From: a bacterium
GTDB taxonomy: Bacteria; Moduliflexota; Moduliflexia; Moduliflexales; JAUQPW01
Length of the DNA stretch: 55,764 nt
Reading direction: 5' to 3'
Assembly: GCA_030550175.1 (NCBI GenBank)
Contig: JAUQPW010000022.1
Coordinates: forward strand, 1-55,764
Below, piece after piece: positions 26,159 to 34,116 of this stretch. Position 1 is the stretch's first letter. Every line of letters begins with the position of its first letter. Made by a program: the position numbers and the translations under genes. Under the pieces are notes generated by a model, which made no database searches, was not told where the DNA came from, and worked only from the letters and a program-made list of their open reading frames with translations.

Positions 26159-26527
26159 AAAGTCCTATATATCGATAAGTAAAAAAGATCTTTGGTAACA
26201 ACCCTTAAGGTCCCAAAACACCTACCTTTTCCTGGTTTCAGGCTCTGCTGAAATTCTTACATAAATGTCAGAAAAACTTCAGTAGGAAAACCTGCCAGCC
26301 TACCTTACATTATTCTTAATTCTTAAAGTAATTACCTCGACAATGCTAAATTACCGAAAAAGCCCCAGCGGGGCGAACTGTTTGTAGCCCATAGGGTCCC
26401 TTTTAGCCCCATAGGAGCAACCTGTGGATAAAGACGATGCCAGAATTTCACAGGTCGTCCCTACGGGGCTTAGTGTCCGGTAGGATCGTTGCTACAAACA
26501 GATTGCTCCTACGGAGAAGTAAAATCT
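26159..26527. other. Gap filled largely by a palindromic repeat element
   Basis: These 369 bp hold no gene. From 26361 to 26515 they are occupied by the inverted element listed next. The distal arm supplies the GGAG-type sequence before the response-regulator start. Confidence 0.6.
26361..26515. repeat. Palindromic element built from AGCCCC..GGGGC..CTGT units
   Basis: Four related units alternate in orientation: AGCCCCAGCGGGGCGAACTG (26361-26380), AGCCCCATAGGAGCAACCTG (26405-26424), and two on the minus strand, AGCCCCGTAGGGACGACCTG (about 26469-26450) and CTCCGTAGGAGCAATCTG near the right end. The outer arms CTGTTTGTAGC (26378-26388) and GCTACAAACAG (26491-26501) are perfect inverted repeats. 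The unit is shared with the elements at 1276-1424 and 45771-45928. Confidence 0.75.
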
Positions 26528-27211
26528 ATGCGTATCCTTGTTGTCGAGGACGAAACTAAAGTAGCTCAAGCCTTGAAAGAAGGACTTGAAGCAGAGCACT
26601 ACGAAGTCGTCATCGCAAAAACTGGGGAAGAGGGATTTTTTTATGCCCATGCAGAGGTTTTTGATCTGGTGGTGCTGGATTTGATGCTTCCAGGCCGGGA
26701 CGGGATCGAAGTGCTTACTACATTAAGAAGACGAGGACTTCAGACTCCGGTTCTGATCCTAACCGCAAAGGATGCTATCGAGGATCGGGTGCTTGGTCTT
26801 GACAGTGGGGCTGATGACTACTTGATAAAGCCCTTTGCATTTCCCGAACTCCTTGCCCGCATTCGTGCACTTTTACGTAGGGGTCGAACAGATCAGGTGC
26901 TTCGCCTTAAAGCAGGGGACTTAGAGATGGACCTGGTAACGCGAAAAGTCACTCGTGGTCATCAGGTCTTGAATTTGACTGCGCGTGAATTTGAGCTCCT
27001 TGAGTATCTGCTCCGCCACCAGAACCAGCTGGTGTCTCGGGAAATGCTCACCCGAGACGTGTGGAAGGAGCCATCCCGAGCCACACCCCTGGATAATGTC
27101 ATCGATGTCCATATTGCACGTTTGAGGAAGAAAGTAGATCAGGACTTTGCAATCAAACTCATCCACACCGTGCGAGGGGTTGGCTTTATCCTGCGGGAGG
27201 GCGAACCATGA
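26528..27211 (+). CDS. OmpR/PhoB-family response regulator (CusR/CopR-like)
   Basis: This is the DNA-binding response regulator of a two-component pair. The start is ATG 26528 (MRILVVEDETKVAQALKEG); the frame stays open 13 codons upstream into repeat DNA. The receiver domain (1-115) has the acidic pair EDE, phospho-acceptor Asp51 (VVLDLMLPGRDG), Thr in ILTAKD and Lys in YLIKPFAFPELLARIRALLRR. The winged-helix effector (about 130-225) contains LTAREFELLEYLLRHQNQLV and VDVHIARLRKKVD. The closest named relatives by feel are the heavy-metal regulators CusR/CopR, but the ligand is not shown by sequence. The stop overlaps the kinase start by 4 bp (ATGA). Confidence 0.93.
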   Translation: MRILVVEDETKVAQALKEGLEAEHYEVVIAKTGEEGFFYAHAEVFDLVVLDLMLPGRDGIEVLTTLRRRGLQTPVLILTAKDAIEDRVLGLDSGADDYLIKPFAFPELLARIRALLRRGRTDQVLRLKAGDLEMDLVTRKVTRGHQVLNLTAREFELLEYLLRHQNQLVSREMLTRDVWKEPSRATPLDNVIDVHIARLRKKVDQDFAIKLIHTVRGVGFILREGEP

Positions 27212-28641
27212 AGAGGTACTGGCATCTTCACAGTATTCGAGGGCGGCTTACACTCTGGTACACGCTAACGCTCACCGTCGTACTTGTCCTTTATGCAGGA
27301 GGTGTATTTCTGTTTCTGAGATACAATCTCTTTGCTGAGCTTGATCGTCAACTTCACGAGGACTTTGAAGTTGCCGAACAGATACTGGAGCGGATGGGAG
27401 AAGGAGGTGTGCAGAGGCATACCGATTCCCACCATGAAGAAAACGAATATCCGGATAATAATCAATGGCTTGAAGTCTGGAGCCCGGAAGGTAAGCTTCT
27501 CTACCGTAGTCCTTCCTCCAGGGAAGAAGAACTAGGGCCTATATCCGCTTTCGAGCGACAAGGTCACTTTGTATCTAGGTCCATTAAATTACCCCCGAGT
27601 ATCCATGTCCGGCTTTTAAGCGGCTCCTATCTTATCAATAGGCTTCCGGTAGTAATCCGGGTAGCGAGGTCCGAAGAACCGCTTCGCCAGGAGCTGAAGA
27701 AATTCCTGTTGGTACTGGTTTTAGGCCTTCCCTTAGCAATCGGAATTGCGGGATTAGGGGGCTACACCCTGGCGCGACATGCCTTGGAGCCGGTTAGCCG
27801 AATGACCGAGCAAGCAAGAAAGATTACAGCAGAAAGGCTCAGAGAGCGACTCCCAGTTGAAAATCCTGAGGACGAATTGGGACATCTGGCTAGAGTCTTT
27901 AATGAGACCTTTGCCCGTTTGGAGCGATCTTTCGAGCAGATGCGCCGCTTCACGGCGGATGCCTCCCATGAGCTTCGAACCCCCCTTACGGCAATTCGTA
28001 GTGTTGGCGAAGTAGGCTTACGCGAGCCCCGGGATGCGAAGGCCTATCGTGAGGTGATCGGGAGCATGTTGGAGGAAGTGGATCGCCTGAGCCGGTTGGT
28101 AGACAGTCTCTTGACACTCTCCCGGGCCGATGCCGGACATGTGAAGGTAACCCCTGAGCATATAAACCTGATAGAGTTAGCCCAAGAAGTAGTAAACCAG
28201 CTGGGAGTACTTGCCGAGGAGAAGCATCAAACCCTTCTCGTCGAAGCCAAAGAACCTGTCTATGTAAAGGTAGATCGACTGATTCTCCGTCAGGCTATCG
28301 TGAACTTGATCGATAATGCCATTAAATATAGCCCGGAGGGTACCTGCATCCGAATTGTAGTTCAGAAGCGACCGGAAGGTTCTATTCTGGAGGTGATCGA
28401 TAAGGGCCCTGGGATTGCTGCCGAGCACCGTGAGCGCATCTTTGATAGGTTTTACCGTATAGACAAGGCCCGCTCACGGGAGCAGGGAGGAACCGGTCTT
28501 GGGCTTTCTATGGCTCGCTGGGCTGTGGAGGTACACGGCGGTCGTATCGAGCTGGAGAGTGAGGAGGGTAAGGGGAGCACCTTCCGGATCATGCTCCTGG
28601 ACTTAGAAAATAACCAAAGTTCCCGGCCCGTTACCCGTTGA
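27208..28641 (+). CDS. Sensor histidine kinase (CusS-like)
   Basis: This 477 aa membrane kinase pairs with the preceding regulator (ATGA overlap). A first membrane helix (about 14-36) and a second (about 167-189, LLVLVLGLPLAIGIAGLGGY) enclose a periplasmic domain of about 130 residues rich in His/Glu (RHTDSHHEENEY), a possible metal-binding stretch. HAMP follows (ALEPVSRMTEQARKI), then HisKA with His254 in DASHELRTPLTAIR, and HATPase motifs NLIDNAIKYSP (N box), VIDKGPGIAAEHRERIFDRF (G1/F) and GGTGLGLSMARW (G2). All catalytic motifs are intact. The CusS/heavy-metal family assignment is by architecture. The likely targets are the exported-protein genes directly downstream. Confidence 0.92.
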   Translation: MKRYWHLHSIRGRLTLWYTLTLTVVLVLYAGGVFLFLRYNLFAELDRQLHEDFEVAEQILERMGEGGVQRHTDSHHEENEYPDNNQWLEVWSPEGKLLYRSPSSREEELGPISAFERQGHFVSRSIKLPPSIHVRLLSGSYLINRLPVVIRVARSEEPLRQELKKFLLVLVLGLPLAIGIAGLGGYTLARHALEPVSRMTEQARKITAERLRERLPVENPEDELGHLARVFNETFARLERSFEQMRRFTADASHELRTPLTAIRSVGEVGLREPRDAKAYREVIGSMLEEVDRLSRLVDSLLTLSRADAGHVKVTPEHINLIELAQEVVNQLGVLAEEKHQTLLVEAKEPVYVKVDRLILRQAIVNLIDNAIKYSPEGTCIRIVVQKRPEGSILEVIDKGPGIAAEHRERIFDRFYRIDKARSREQGGTGLGLSMARWAVEVHGGRIELESEEGKGSTFRIMLLDLENNQSSRPVTR

Positions 28642-28758
28642 TTAAATTCGGGTACATTCCCGGCGCATAGGGCAGCTGAAAATAAGGCTTTTCGTTTGGT
28701 GCTTATGGCGCTGAGATAATGTTGAGGACGGCTGGGGCTTAACAAAAGGAGATGTATC

Positions 28759-29358
28759 ATGAGAGTAAAGAAGAATATTTTGAGTGTTTTTTCAATTGGA
28801 GTTATCGTAACCTTTCTGGTGTTGGGAATTTTGGGATCGCAGCCTTTAAAAGCCGGAGAATACGAAAAAGAGGAATACGGACCACTTCTCAAGGTTCTTC
28901 CTCATAGCAAGCTTACTCTTCTTGAGGGTATTCAGCAAGCAACTAAGGCCCCAGAAACTCCCATCTCAGTAAAATTTGAGCTTGATGACAATAAAAAGCT
29001 TTCACTTTCAGTCTATACCGCAGAAAAAGGACTCGACACCGATGCTGAGCACAATGTCCTCAAGGAGCTCGCCGGAAGCCCGGAAGAGGAAAAGTGGAAC
29101 CCTGAGGTCGAAGTTTTCAAAGACCCAGAACATCTAAAACGTTCAGCCCAACAACTCACCCTGATGGCTATTTCACCGTACTCACTCCTTGATATCCTTC
29201 ATAAGGCGCAGAAGGATCAGCAAGGGATCGTATTCTCCATTACTCCCGTCGTTGAAAATCATAAGCCTCAGTTCGTAGTGCTTGTGGCTGCCCAGGATAA
29301 AGTGGTTGAATTGAGATACGACCTTATGACGGGTAATGCCCTGGCAGCCAAGCATTAA
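28759..29358 (+). CDS. Exported PepSY-like protein
   Basis: This 199 aa protein starts at ATG 28759, with AAAGGAG 8 nt upstream. It has a signal peptide (FSIGVIVTFLVLGILGS, mature start near KAGEYEK). The mature part is two PepSY-like halves: LTLLEGIQQATKAPETPISVKFELDD followed by LSLSVYTAEKG, and SLLDILHKAQKDQQGIVFSI followed by VVLVAAQDKVVELRYDLMTG. PepSY modules are thought to bind or inhibit other proteins, or to sense. This one is periplasmic and lies directly behind the sensor kinase, so it may modulate that kinase or be its target; this is positional inference. Confidence 0.6.
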   Translation: MRVKKNILSVFSIGVIVTFLVLGILGSQPLKAGEYEKEEYGPLLKVLPHSKLTLLEGIQQATKAPETPISVKFELDDNKKLSLSVYTAEKGLDTDAEHNVLKELAGSPEEEKWNPEVEVFKDPEHLKRSAQQLTLMAISPYSLLDILHKAQKDQQGIVFSITPVVENHKPQFVVLVAAQDKVVELRYDLMTGNALAAKH

Positions 29359-29440
29359 GAGGCTCTTCTCGATGTAAAGACATATAATCCAGGAGAAGCC
29401 TGTTTCAAGCTTGAACACTGAAATGAAAGGAATTTAACCT

Positions 29441-30379
29441 ATGAAGATAAGATGTGTAAACATACAAAGCGTGTATATCTCCCTGGTAGGGGTGGTCTTC
29501 GCTTTTTCATTCCTGACACTTTCCTGGACCGTTACACCAGGCCTGGCAGAAGAAAAGCTTGATACCACTAAAATCGAGAAACTCACAGGTGCAAAGGGAA
29601 AACTCAACGAAAAGGAAGGCGTATTTAAAGTTAGCCTTCCACGCACCGATCTCCAAATCACTACAGCAGGCGTAAAAATAACCCCGCCTATGGGCCTTAC
29701 CTCCTGGGCAGCGTTTAAAAAAGTCGGTGACCATACCATGGTTATGGGTGATAATGTTGTGCTTGAAGACCAGGTTAATGCAGTTATAGATGTTGCCTTA
29801 AACAATGGTCTGGAAGTTACCGCTCTACACAACCACTTCTTCTGGGATTCTCCAAAAGTCATGTTCTTGCATATTGGTGGAATGGGCAATGAGGAGAAAC
29901 TCGCAACAGCAGTTGGAAAAGTGTTTGCCAAAATTAATGAGACCAGTGGCGGTAAAGGTGAGATGCCTGAAGTTAATCTGGATCCTGTTAATACCACGCT
30001 GGATCCCAAAAAAATTGAAGATATCCTCGGTATGAAAGGTGAGATGAACCAGGGAGTTTATAAAATCACTGTCGGTCGAACCACAAAGGTGGAAGGACAC
30101 AAAATCGGAAATGAAATGGGAGTGAACACCTGGGCTGCCTTTGTTGGAAGCGATGATAAAGCTGTGGTGGACGGTGATTTTGTTATGCTTGAGAATGAGG
30201 TTCAACCCGTGCTCAAGGCGCTTCGCAGTGCTAAGATTAATATCGTTGCTCTCCATAACCATATGATTATGGAATCCCCTCGCACGGTATTCCTTCACTA
30301 CTGGGGTGTTGGCTCAACCAGTGATCTCGCAAAAGGGATAAAAGCTGCACTCAGTACCCAAAAAGAATTTGAGGAGTAA
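29441..30379 (+). CDS. Exported protein with tandem DUF1259 (LppY/LpqO) domains
   Basis: This 312 aa protein starts at ATG 29441, with AAAGGAATTT upstream. A signal peptide (about 8-35, ending SWTVTPGLAEE) precedes two copies of DUF1259: first about 43-160 (IEKLTGAKGKLNEKEGVFKV, TSWAAFKKVGDHTMVMGDNV, VTALHNHFFWDSPKVMFLHI), second about 185-305 (IEDILGMKGEMNQGVYKITV, NTWAAFVGSDDKAVVDGDFV, IVALHNHMIMESPRTVFLHY). Each copy keeps the LHNHM/F..P..FLH motif, whose paired histidines could hold a metal. DUF1259 proteins are often annotated as single- or double-domain, and the function is unknown. It sits between the PepSY-like and beta-barrel genes in a single transcription unit. Confidence 0.85.
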   Translation: MKIRCVNIQSVYISLVGVVFAFSFLTLSWTVTPGLAEEKLDTTKIEKLTGAKGKLNEKEGVFKVSLPRTDLQITTAGVKITPPMGLTSWAAFKKVGDHTMVMGDNVVLEDQVNAVIDVALNNGLEVTALHNHFFWDSPKVMFLHIGGMGNEEKLATAVGKVFAKINETSGGKGEMPEVNLDPVNTTLDPKKIEDILGMKGEMNQGVYKITVGRTTKVEGHKIGNEMGVNTWAAFVGSDDKAVVDGDFVMLENEVQPVLKALRSAKINIVALHNHMIMESPRTVFLHYWGVGSTSDLAKGIKAALSTQKEFEE

Positions 30380-30414
30380 AATAAGAAGGAAGCTTGAACA
30401 GGAAAGGAGTTCAA

Positions 30415-31212
30415 ATGATACGCGTCTTCTTCAGGGAAGGAACTTTACTTCTCCTGTTCATGCTGTTTCTTCCCTCCCCTACCTGGGGGTATCGACCCTT
30501 CATCTCGACCGATGCTGCTGTAGCCGGTCTTAAAGAGATGGAGATTGAGCTTGGATATCTCAATCTAGAGCGTACAGAGGGGGAAAATACCCTTATCATT
30601 CCTCAATTGGTAGTAAATTATGGTATTGCAAGGAATCTGGAAGTCGTTGGGGAATTTGAGGTTGAGAAACCTCTAGATGAAGATCTTGAGCTCGTTGATC
30701 CTGCGTTATCTCTGAAGACCGTACTAAGGGAAGGTATCCTCCAGGAGAAGAACGGTGTTAGTATTGCCATCGAGACCAGTCTTCTTTTGCCCTCGACCGT
30801 TCAAGGAGAAAGAAAGTTCGGTTTCGAAACGATGGGAATCTTCAGCGAAAAGCTTTCTCCTTTCATCTTCCATATAAATATTGGTGGGGGAGTGGATAGA
30901 GTAGAGACAAGTCCTTTTGCTGTCTGGGGTTTGATTGTAGAATTTCCTGTCAACTCTAAGTTCAGATTGGTAGGAGAAGTTAGCGGTGAAGGCATTAGAG
31001 AGGAGGTTGCTTCTAACTCTGGCCTTCTCGGTTTCATCTGGAAGTCGACCAGGCCAAATGTTTTTGTCGATGCGGGAATAAGGAAAGGTATTAGTGGGGA
31101 AACCTTAGATTGGATGTTTACAACGGGACTTACCTTTGCCTTTGCTCTACCGGGGGTAAGCCCCGTCAAACCATCTCCTTCCATGAGGAAAGTAACGCAT
31201 CAAGGCCTCTAG
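30415..31212 (+). CDS. Predicted outer-membrane beta-barrel protein
   Basis: This 265 aa protein starts at ATG 30415, with AAAGGAG 5 nt upstream; an in-frame TTG seven codons earlier is unlikely. A signal peptide (EGTLLLLFMLFLPSPTWG) precedes YRPFISTDAAVAGLKEMEIE. From there on, short amphipathic beta-strands alternate with turns (LEVVGEFEVEKP, NGVSIAIETSLLLP, FIFHINIGGGVD, FRLVGEVSGEG, VFVDAGIRKGISG, WMFTTGLTFAFAL), typical of a 10-12-strand barrel of the transporter/MetA-pathway type. It is the last gene of the cluster. The stop overlaps a hairpin at 31206-31236. It could serve as an outer-membrane porin for whatever the upstream two-component system responds to. Confidence 0.65.
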   Translation: MIRVFFREGTLLLLFMLFLPSPTWGYRPFISTDAAVAGLKEMEIELGYLNLERTEGENTLIIPQLVVNYGIARNLEVVGEFEVEKPLDEDLELVDPALSLKTVLREGILQEKNGVSIAIETSLLLPSTVQGERKFGFETMGIFSEKLSPFIFHINIGGGVDRVETSPFAVWGLIVEFPVNSKFRLVGEVSGEGIREEVASNSGLLGFIWKSTRPNVFVDAGIRKGISGETLDWMFTTGLTFAFALPGVSPVKPSPSMRKVTHQGL

Positions 31213-31236
31213 GGGGCAGGATCGAACCCCTGGAGG
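31206..31236. terminator. Hairpin between convergent genes
   Basis: CCTCTAGGGG (31206-31215) and CCCCTGGAGG (31227-31236) form a 10 bp stem with one G-U pair and an 11 nt loop. It overlaps the stop codon of the beta-barrel gene and lies just before the stop of the PuuD-like gene, so it can serve both directions. Confidence 0.55.
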
Positions 31237-31239
31237 GAT

Positions 31240-31971
31240 TTAACGCATAGCCGCTTCCACAAATGCACGAAACAGATTCTGAGAATCTTCATCCACTTCC
31301 CATGTTCCCTCCGGGTGCCATTGGACTCCTACAACGAACTTACGGGAAAGATCTTCTATTCCCTCAATAACGCCGTCACTGGCAACCGCTGCAATCCGAT
31401 AACCGGGGGCTACATCTTTAACCGCCTGATGATGTCGACTATTGACCCAGACCTCATCCTTCTTAAAAATCTGATAAAGAAGACTCTCCCGGTCCAGGCG
31501 AATTCGATGGGTTTGAACCTGCATATCGGCTTCTTGACGATGTTTCAAACAATTCGGTTTTTGAGAAAAGAGATCTTGATAAAGGGTCCCCCCACTTACC
31601 ACATTCAAGACCTGAATTCCTCTACAAATTCCGAGAATGGGCATATCCATTTCCAGAGCTAATCGGGTTAGCTCTATTTCCGTGGCGTCTCTTTCTGCGT
31701 CGATGGCTTCTAATTTGAGTAGGGGTTCTTCTCCATAAAATCGAGGATGTATATCGTTGCCCCCCGATAAGATCAATCCATCCAGCTTAGATAAGATACT
31801 TTCTAAGGCCGTTGTTTTTTTAATGACGGGGATGAGAATTGGGGCCCCTCCGCAAAACTCGATAGCCTGACTATAGTTCCGATAAACTGCATCCTGAAGA
31901 CGTCCTAAAGAATTTACACTCCAGGAAGATCCGATCGTGGTTGAGCAGGTAATCCCTATAAGTGGATGCAT
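31240..31971 (-). CDS. Class I glutamine amidotransferase-like gamma-glutamyl hydrolase (PuuD/C26 type)
   Basis: This is a 243 aa C26-family peptidase. The nucleophile Cys116 is in ILGICRGIQVLNV and the catalytic His is in VVGVQWHPEG, with the final Glu typical for the family. LDGLILSGGNDIHP and GGTLYQDL are signature stretches of PuuD (gamma-glutamyl-GABA hydrolase). It is the last gene of the minus-strand arginine operon. In known pathways PuuD removes gamma-glutamyl groups from polyamine-derived compounds; a role with N-acetylated or gamma-glutamylated arginine intermediates here would be inference. A degenerate inverted motif (GTGGGTCGTGAGC / GCCCACGACC..GCTCACGA) fills the gap to argB (31972-32043). 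Confidence 0.85.
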   Translation of the reverse strand: MHPLIGITCSTTIGSSWSVNSLGRLQDAVYRNYSQAIEFCGGAPILIPVIKKTTALESILSKLDGLILSGGNDIHPRFYGEEPLLKLEAIDAERDATEIELTRLALEMDMPILGICRGIQVLNVVSGGTLYQDLFSQKPNCLKHRQEADMQVQTHRIRLDRESLLYQIFKKDEVWVNSRHHQAVKDVAPGYRIAAVASDGVIEGIEDLSRKFVVGVQWHPEGTWEVDEDSQNLFRAFVEAAMR

Positions 31972-32043
31972 AAGCAGTGGGTAATAGCTCGTGGGTCGTG
32001 AGCAGAAAATGGTTCTAACTATCCACGGCCCACGACCTATCGC

Positions 32044-32970
32044 TCACGATCCTTTGAATTCCTCAGTCAAATATTTTTCCTTATCCGAATCGGTCACAAT
32101 CATGGTACCTTCGCCTTCTGGCTTGAAAATTTCTTTGAGGAGCGAGTCACGTTTAGTCCCATCGATAATATGGGCACGCCGTACTCCACCTTCCACCGCT
32201 GCGATGCAGGATTGGATCTTAGGGAGCATGCCTGAGGCAATAATTCCTTTCTGAATGAGTTCTTGAGCTTCTCGGACACTTAAAGAAGAGATACAGGAAT
32301 CCGGATCATTCAGATCTCGAAGAACCCCACGGACATTGCTCATGCTGATCAATTTGTCGGCTTTTAAGCTCTTAGCAATCTCCCCTGCAATAACATCGGC
32401 ATTGATATTTAAAACATTCCCCTTTTCGTCGGCTCCCAATGACGCCACAACCGGTATATAACGGGCATTAACCAGAGTTAAAAGGAGATCCGGGTTCACT
32501 TTTTCAATGTCGCCCACATGTCCGTAATCTACCATTTCTTCCTGACCGGTTTCTTTATTAAAAACTTTTACAGGGGGTCTCCTTCTTGCCTGAATCAGGC
32601 CTCCATCAATTCCGGTAAGGCCTACACCTTTGGCTCCATGCCGTCTCAGAGCGGAGACAATTTCAGTACTGATCTTACCCGAATAAACCATCTTGGCTAC
32701 TTCCAGCGTATCATCATCGGTGACCCGGCGTCCGTTTATTTTCCTTGAAGTATGATGGAGTTTTTCCAGAAGTTCATCGGCCTGCTTTCCTCCGCCATGA
32801 ACCACGACAATATGAATTCCTACCAGATGGAGTAAAGTAATTTCCTCCGTAACTAAATCTAAGTTTTTAACGTCAATAATTACACTTCCTCCCAGCTTAA
32901 TGACAAAAATATTATCTCTAAATCGTTGGATATAAGGGAGCGCCGTCCTTAAAATAGATACGTCTTTCAT
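32044..32970 (-). CDS. argB: N-acetylglutamate kinase
   Basis: This 308 aa amino-acid kinase phosphorylates N-acetylglutamate in the second step of the acetylated arginine pathway. The phosphate and substrate loops are FVIKLGGSVI (near residue 22), VVVHGGGKQADELL (about 55-68), INGRRVTDDDTLEVA, PVVASLGADEKGNVLNINAD (about 165-185) and KIQSCIAAVEGGVRRAHIID. An N-terminal helix before the kinase core (DVSILRTALPYIQRF) is the element that in other NAGKs makes hexamers feedback-inhibited by arginine. The arginine signal region near the C-terminus (GEGTMIVTDSD) is also present. It lies downstream of the carbamoyltransferase gene, after a 66 bp gap with a GAAAGGGAAAAGGGAC/GTCCCTTTCGTC inverted motif. 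Confidence 0.93.
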   Translation of the reverse strand: MKDVSILRTALPYIQRFRDNIFVIKLGGSVIIDVKNLDLVTEEITLLHLVGIHIVVVHGGGKQADELLEKLHHTSRKINGRRVTDDDTLEVAKMVYSGKISTEIVSALRRHGAKGVGLTGIDGGLIQARRRPPVKVFNKETGQEEMVDYGHVGDIEKVNPDLLLTLVNARYIPVVASLGADEKGNVLNINADVIAGEIAKSLKADKLISMSNVRGVLRDLNDPDSCISSLSVREAQELIQKGIIASGMLPKIQSCIAAVEGGVRRAHIIDGTKRDSLLKEIFKPEGEGTMIVTDSDKEKYLTEEFKGS

Positions 32971-33036
32971 TTACGAAGGTAAAAGGCGAAAGGGAAAAGG
33001 GACAAAGATACTTTCCTTTTGCCTCGTCCCTTTCGT

Positions 33037-34053
33037 CTAACTTAATATCGCTTCTAATATTGCTTTTTGTACATGGAGTCGGTTTTCGGCTTCGTCGTAG
33101 ACGATAGAATTGGGCCCATCGATGACCTCATCGTCTACCACGACATTTCTTCGAACCGGAAGACAATGCATAAATTTACCGTTGCGGGTGAGTTGCATTC
33201 TTTTCTGGGTAACCCGCCAATCCTTCAACTCGGATCGGAGTTTGGCTTCTTCGTCCCAATTCCCATAAAAAGCTGGAGCCCCCCAACTTTTTGCATAAAC
33301 AATATCGGCGTTTTGGAAGCCTTCTTCCATAGTATAAACGATCTGAAATGAACTTTGATTCAGAGCGGCATTTTCTCGAACTGCTTTTAAAATATCTTCA
33401 TCCAGGTCATATCCCTTGGGATGGGCCAGGACAACATCCATTCCCATTTTACTCGCGGCCAGCAGGGCTGAATTAGGAACACTGGTCGGAAGAGGCTTGG
33501 GATGATAAGCCCAGGTCAGAAGAAACTTTCGTCCTTTAAATCCTCCCAGGTGTTCCTGGATCGTTAACATATCCGCCATGGCCTGACAGGGATGGTAGAG
33601 GTGGGATTCCATGTTGATAATGGGAACACTTCCCCACTTGACAAAAGCCTGGATAACGGCATCTTGTTTTTCCTTTTTCCAATCTACAAGATCCGGAAAT
33701 TTTCGGACTCCGATCATATCCCCATATCTAGAAAAGACCCGCGCAGCTTCCTTGATATGTTCCGCGGCTTTTCCATCCATGACTACTCCCTCTTCAACCT
33801 CCAGATTCCAAACCTCTAATCCCATGTTGAGAACTACGGTCGTTCCTCCTAGTTGATACATACCTAATTGGAACGAAGTCCGGGTACGGAGAGAAGGATT
33901 AAAGAAAAGTAGAATGAGTGACTTATTGGCTAAAGACTTCCGGAATGGCTGTCGCTTCATATCTATAGCCAATTCCAGGAGCTGTTCCAATTCCTCGCGT
34001 GTCCAGTCTTGGGTATTGATAAAATGTCTACCTTTAAAGTTTGTATAGGTCAT
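33037..34053 (-). CDS. argF': N-acetylornithine carbamoyltransferase (AOTCase) type ArgF'
   Basis: This 338 aa carbamoyltransferase has the carbamoyl-phosphate loop S-L-R-T-R-T-S, written FFNPSLRTRTSFQLGMYQLG. It follows the Xanthomonas AOTCase wording and not classical OTCase: FINTQDWTREEL, EEGVVMDGKAAEHI, FLLTWAYHPKPLPTSVPNSA, AKSWGAPAFYGNW, KFMHCLPVRRN and AENRLHVQKAIL. The substrate-deciding position appears as Glu85 in VWNLEVEEG. Glu there marks N-acetylornithine enzymes, whereas Pro marks the N-succinylornithine enzyme of Bacteroides. The substrate is thus probably N-acetyl-L-ornithine and the product N-acetylcitrulline. It is flanked by argD and argB in one operon. The deacylase acting next is not in the window. 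Confidence 0.88.
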   Translation of the reverse strand: MTYTNFKGRHFINTQDWTREELEQLLELAIDMKRQPFRKSLANKSLILLFFNPSLRTRTSFQLGMYQLGGTTVVLNMGLEVWNLEVEEGVVMDGKAAEHIKEAARVFSRYGDMIGVRKFPDLVDWKKEKQDAVIQAFVKWGSVPIINMESHLYHPCQAMADMLTIQEHLGGFKGRKFLLTWAYHPKPLPTSVPNSALLAASKMGMDVVLAHPKGYDLDEDILKAVRENAALNQSSFQIVYTMEEGFQNADIVYAKSWGAPAFYGNWDEEAKLRSELKDWRVTQKRMQLTRNGKFMHCLPVRRNVVVDDEVIDGPNSIVYDEAENRLHVQKAILEAILS

Positions 34054-34116
34054 TATTCCTTTCAGATCCCCGAAGTTTTAACCAACCGGCGTGGTTCATT
34101 CCTTGGAGATCTTATC

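Noticed and set aside
29441..30379. Two DUF1259 copies as evidence of assembly duplication
   Set aside because: The copies differ clearly at amino-acid and nucleotide level, so it is an old tandem-domain protein.
31213..31236. T-loop-like GGTTCGATCC on the minus strand, suggesting a tRNA
   Set aside because: The flanking bases do not pair as a 5 bp T-stem, and no anticodon or acceptor stem is present. The sequence is better explained as a terminator hairpin.
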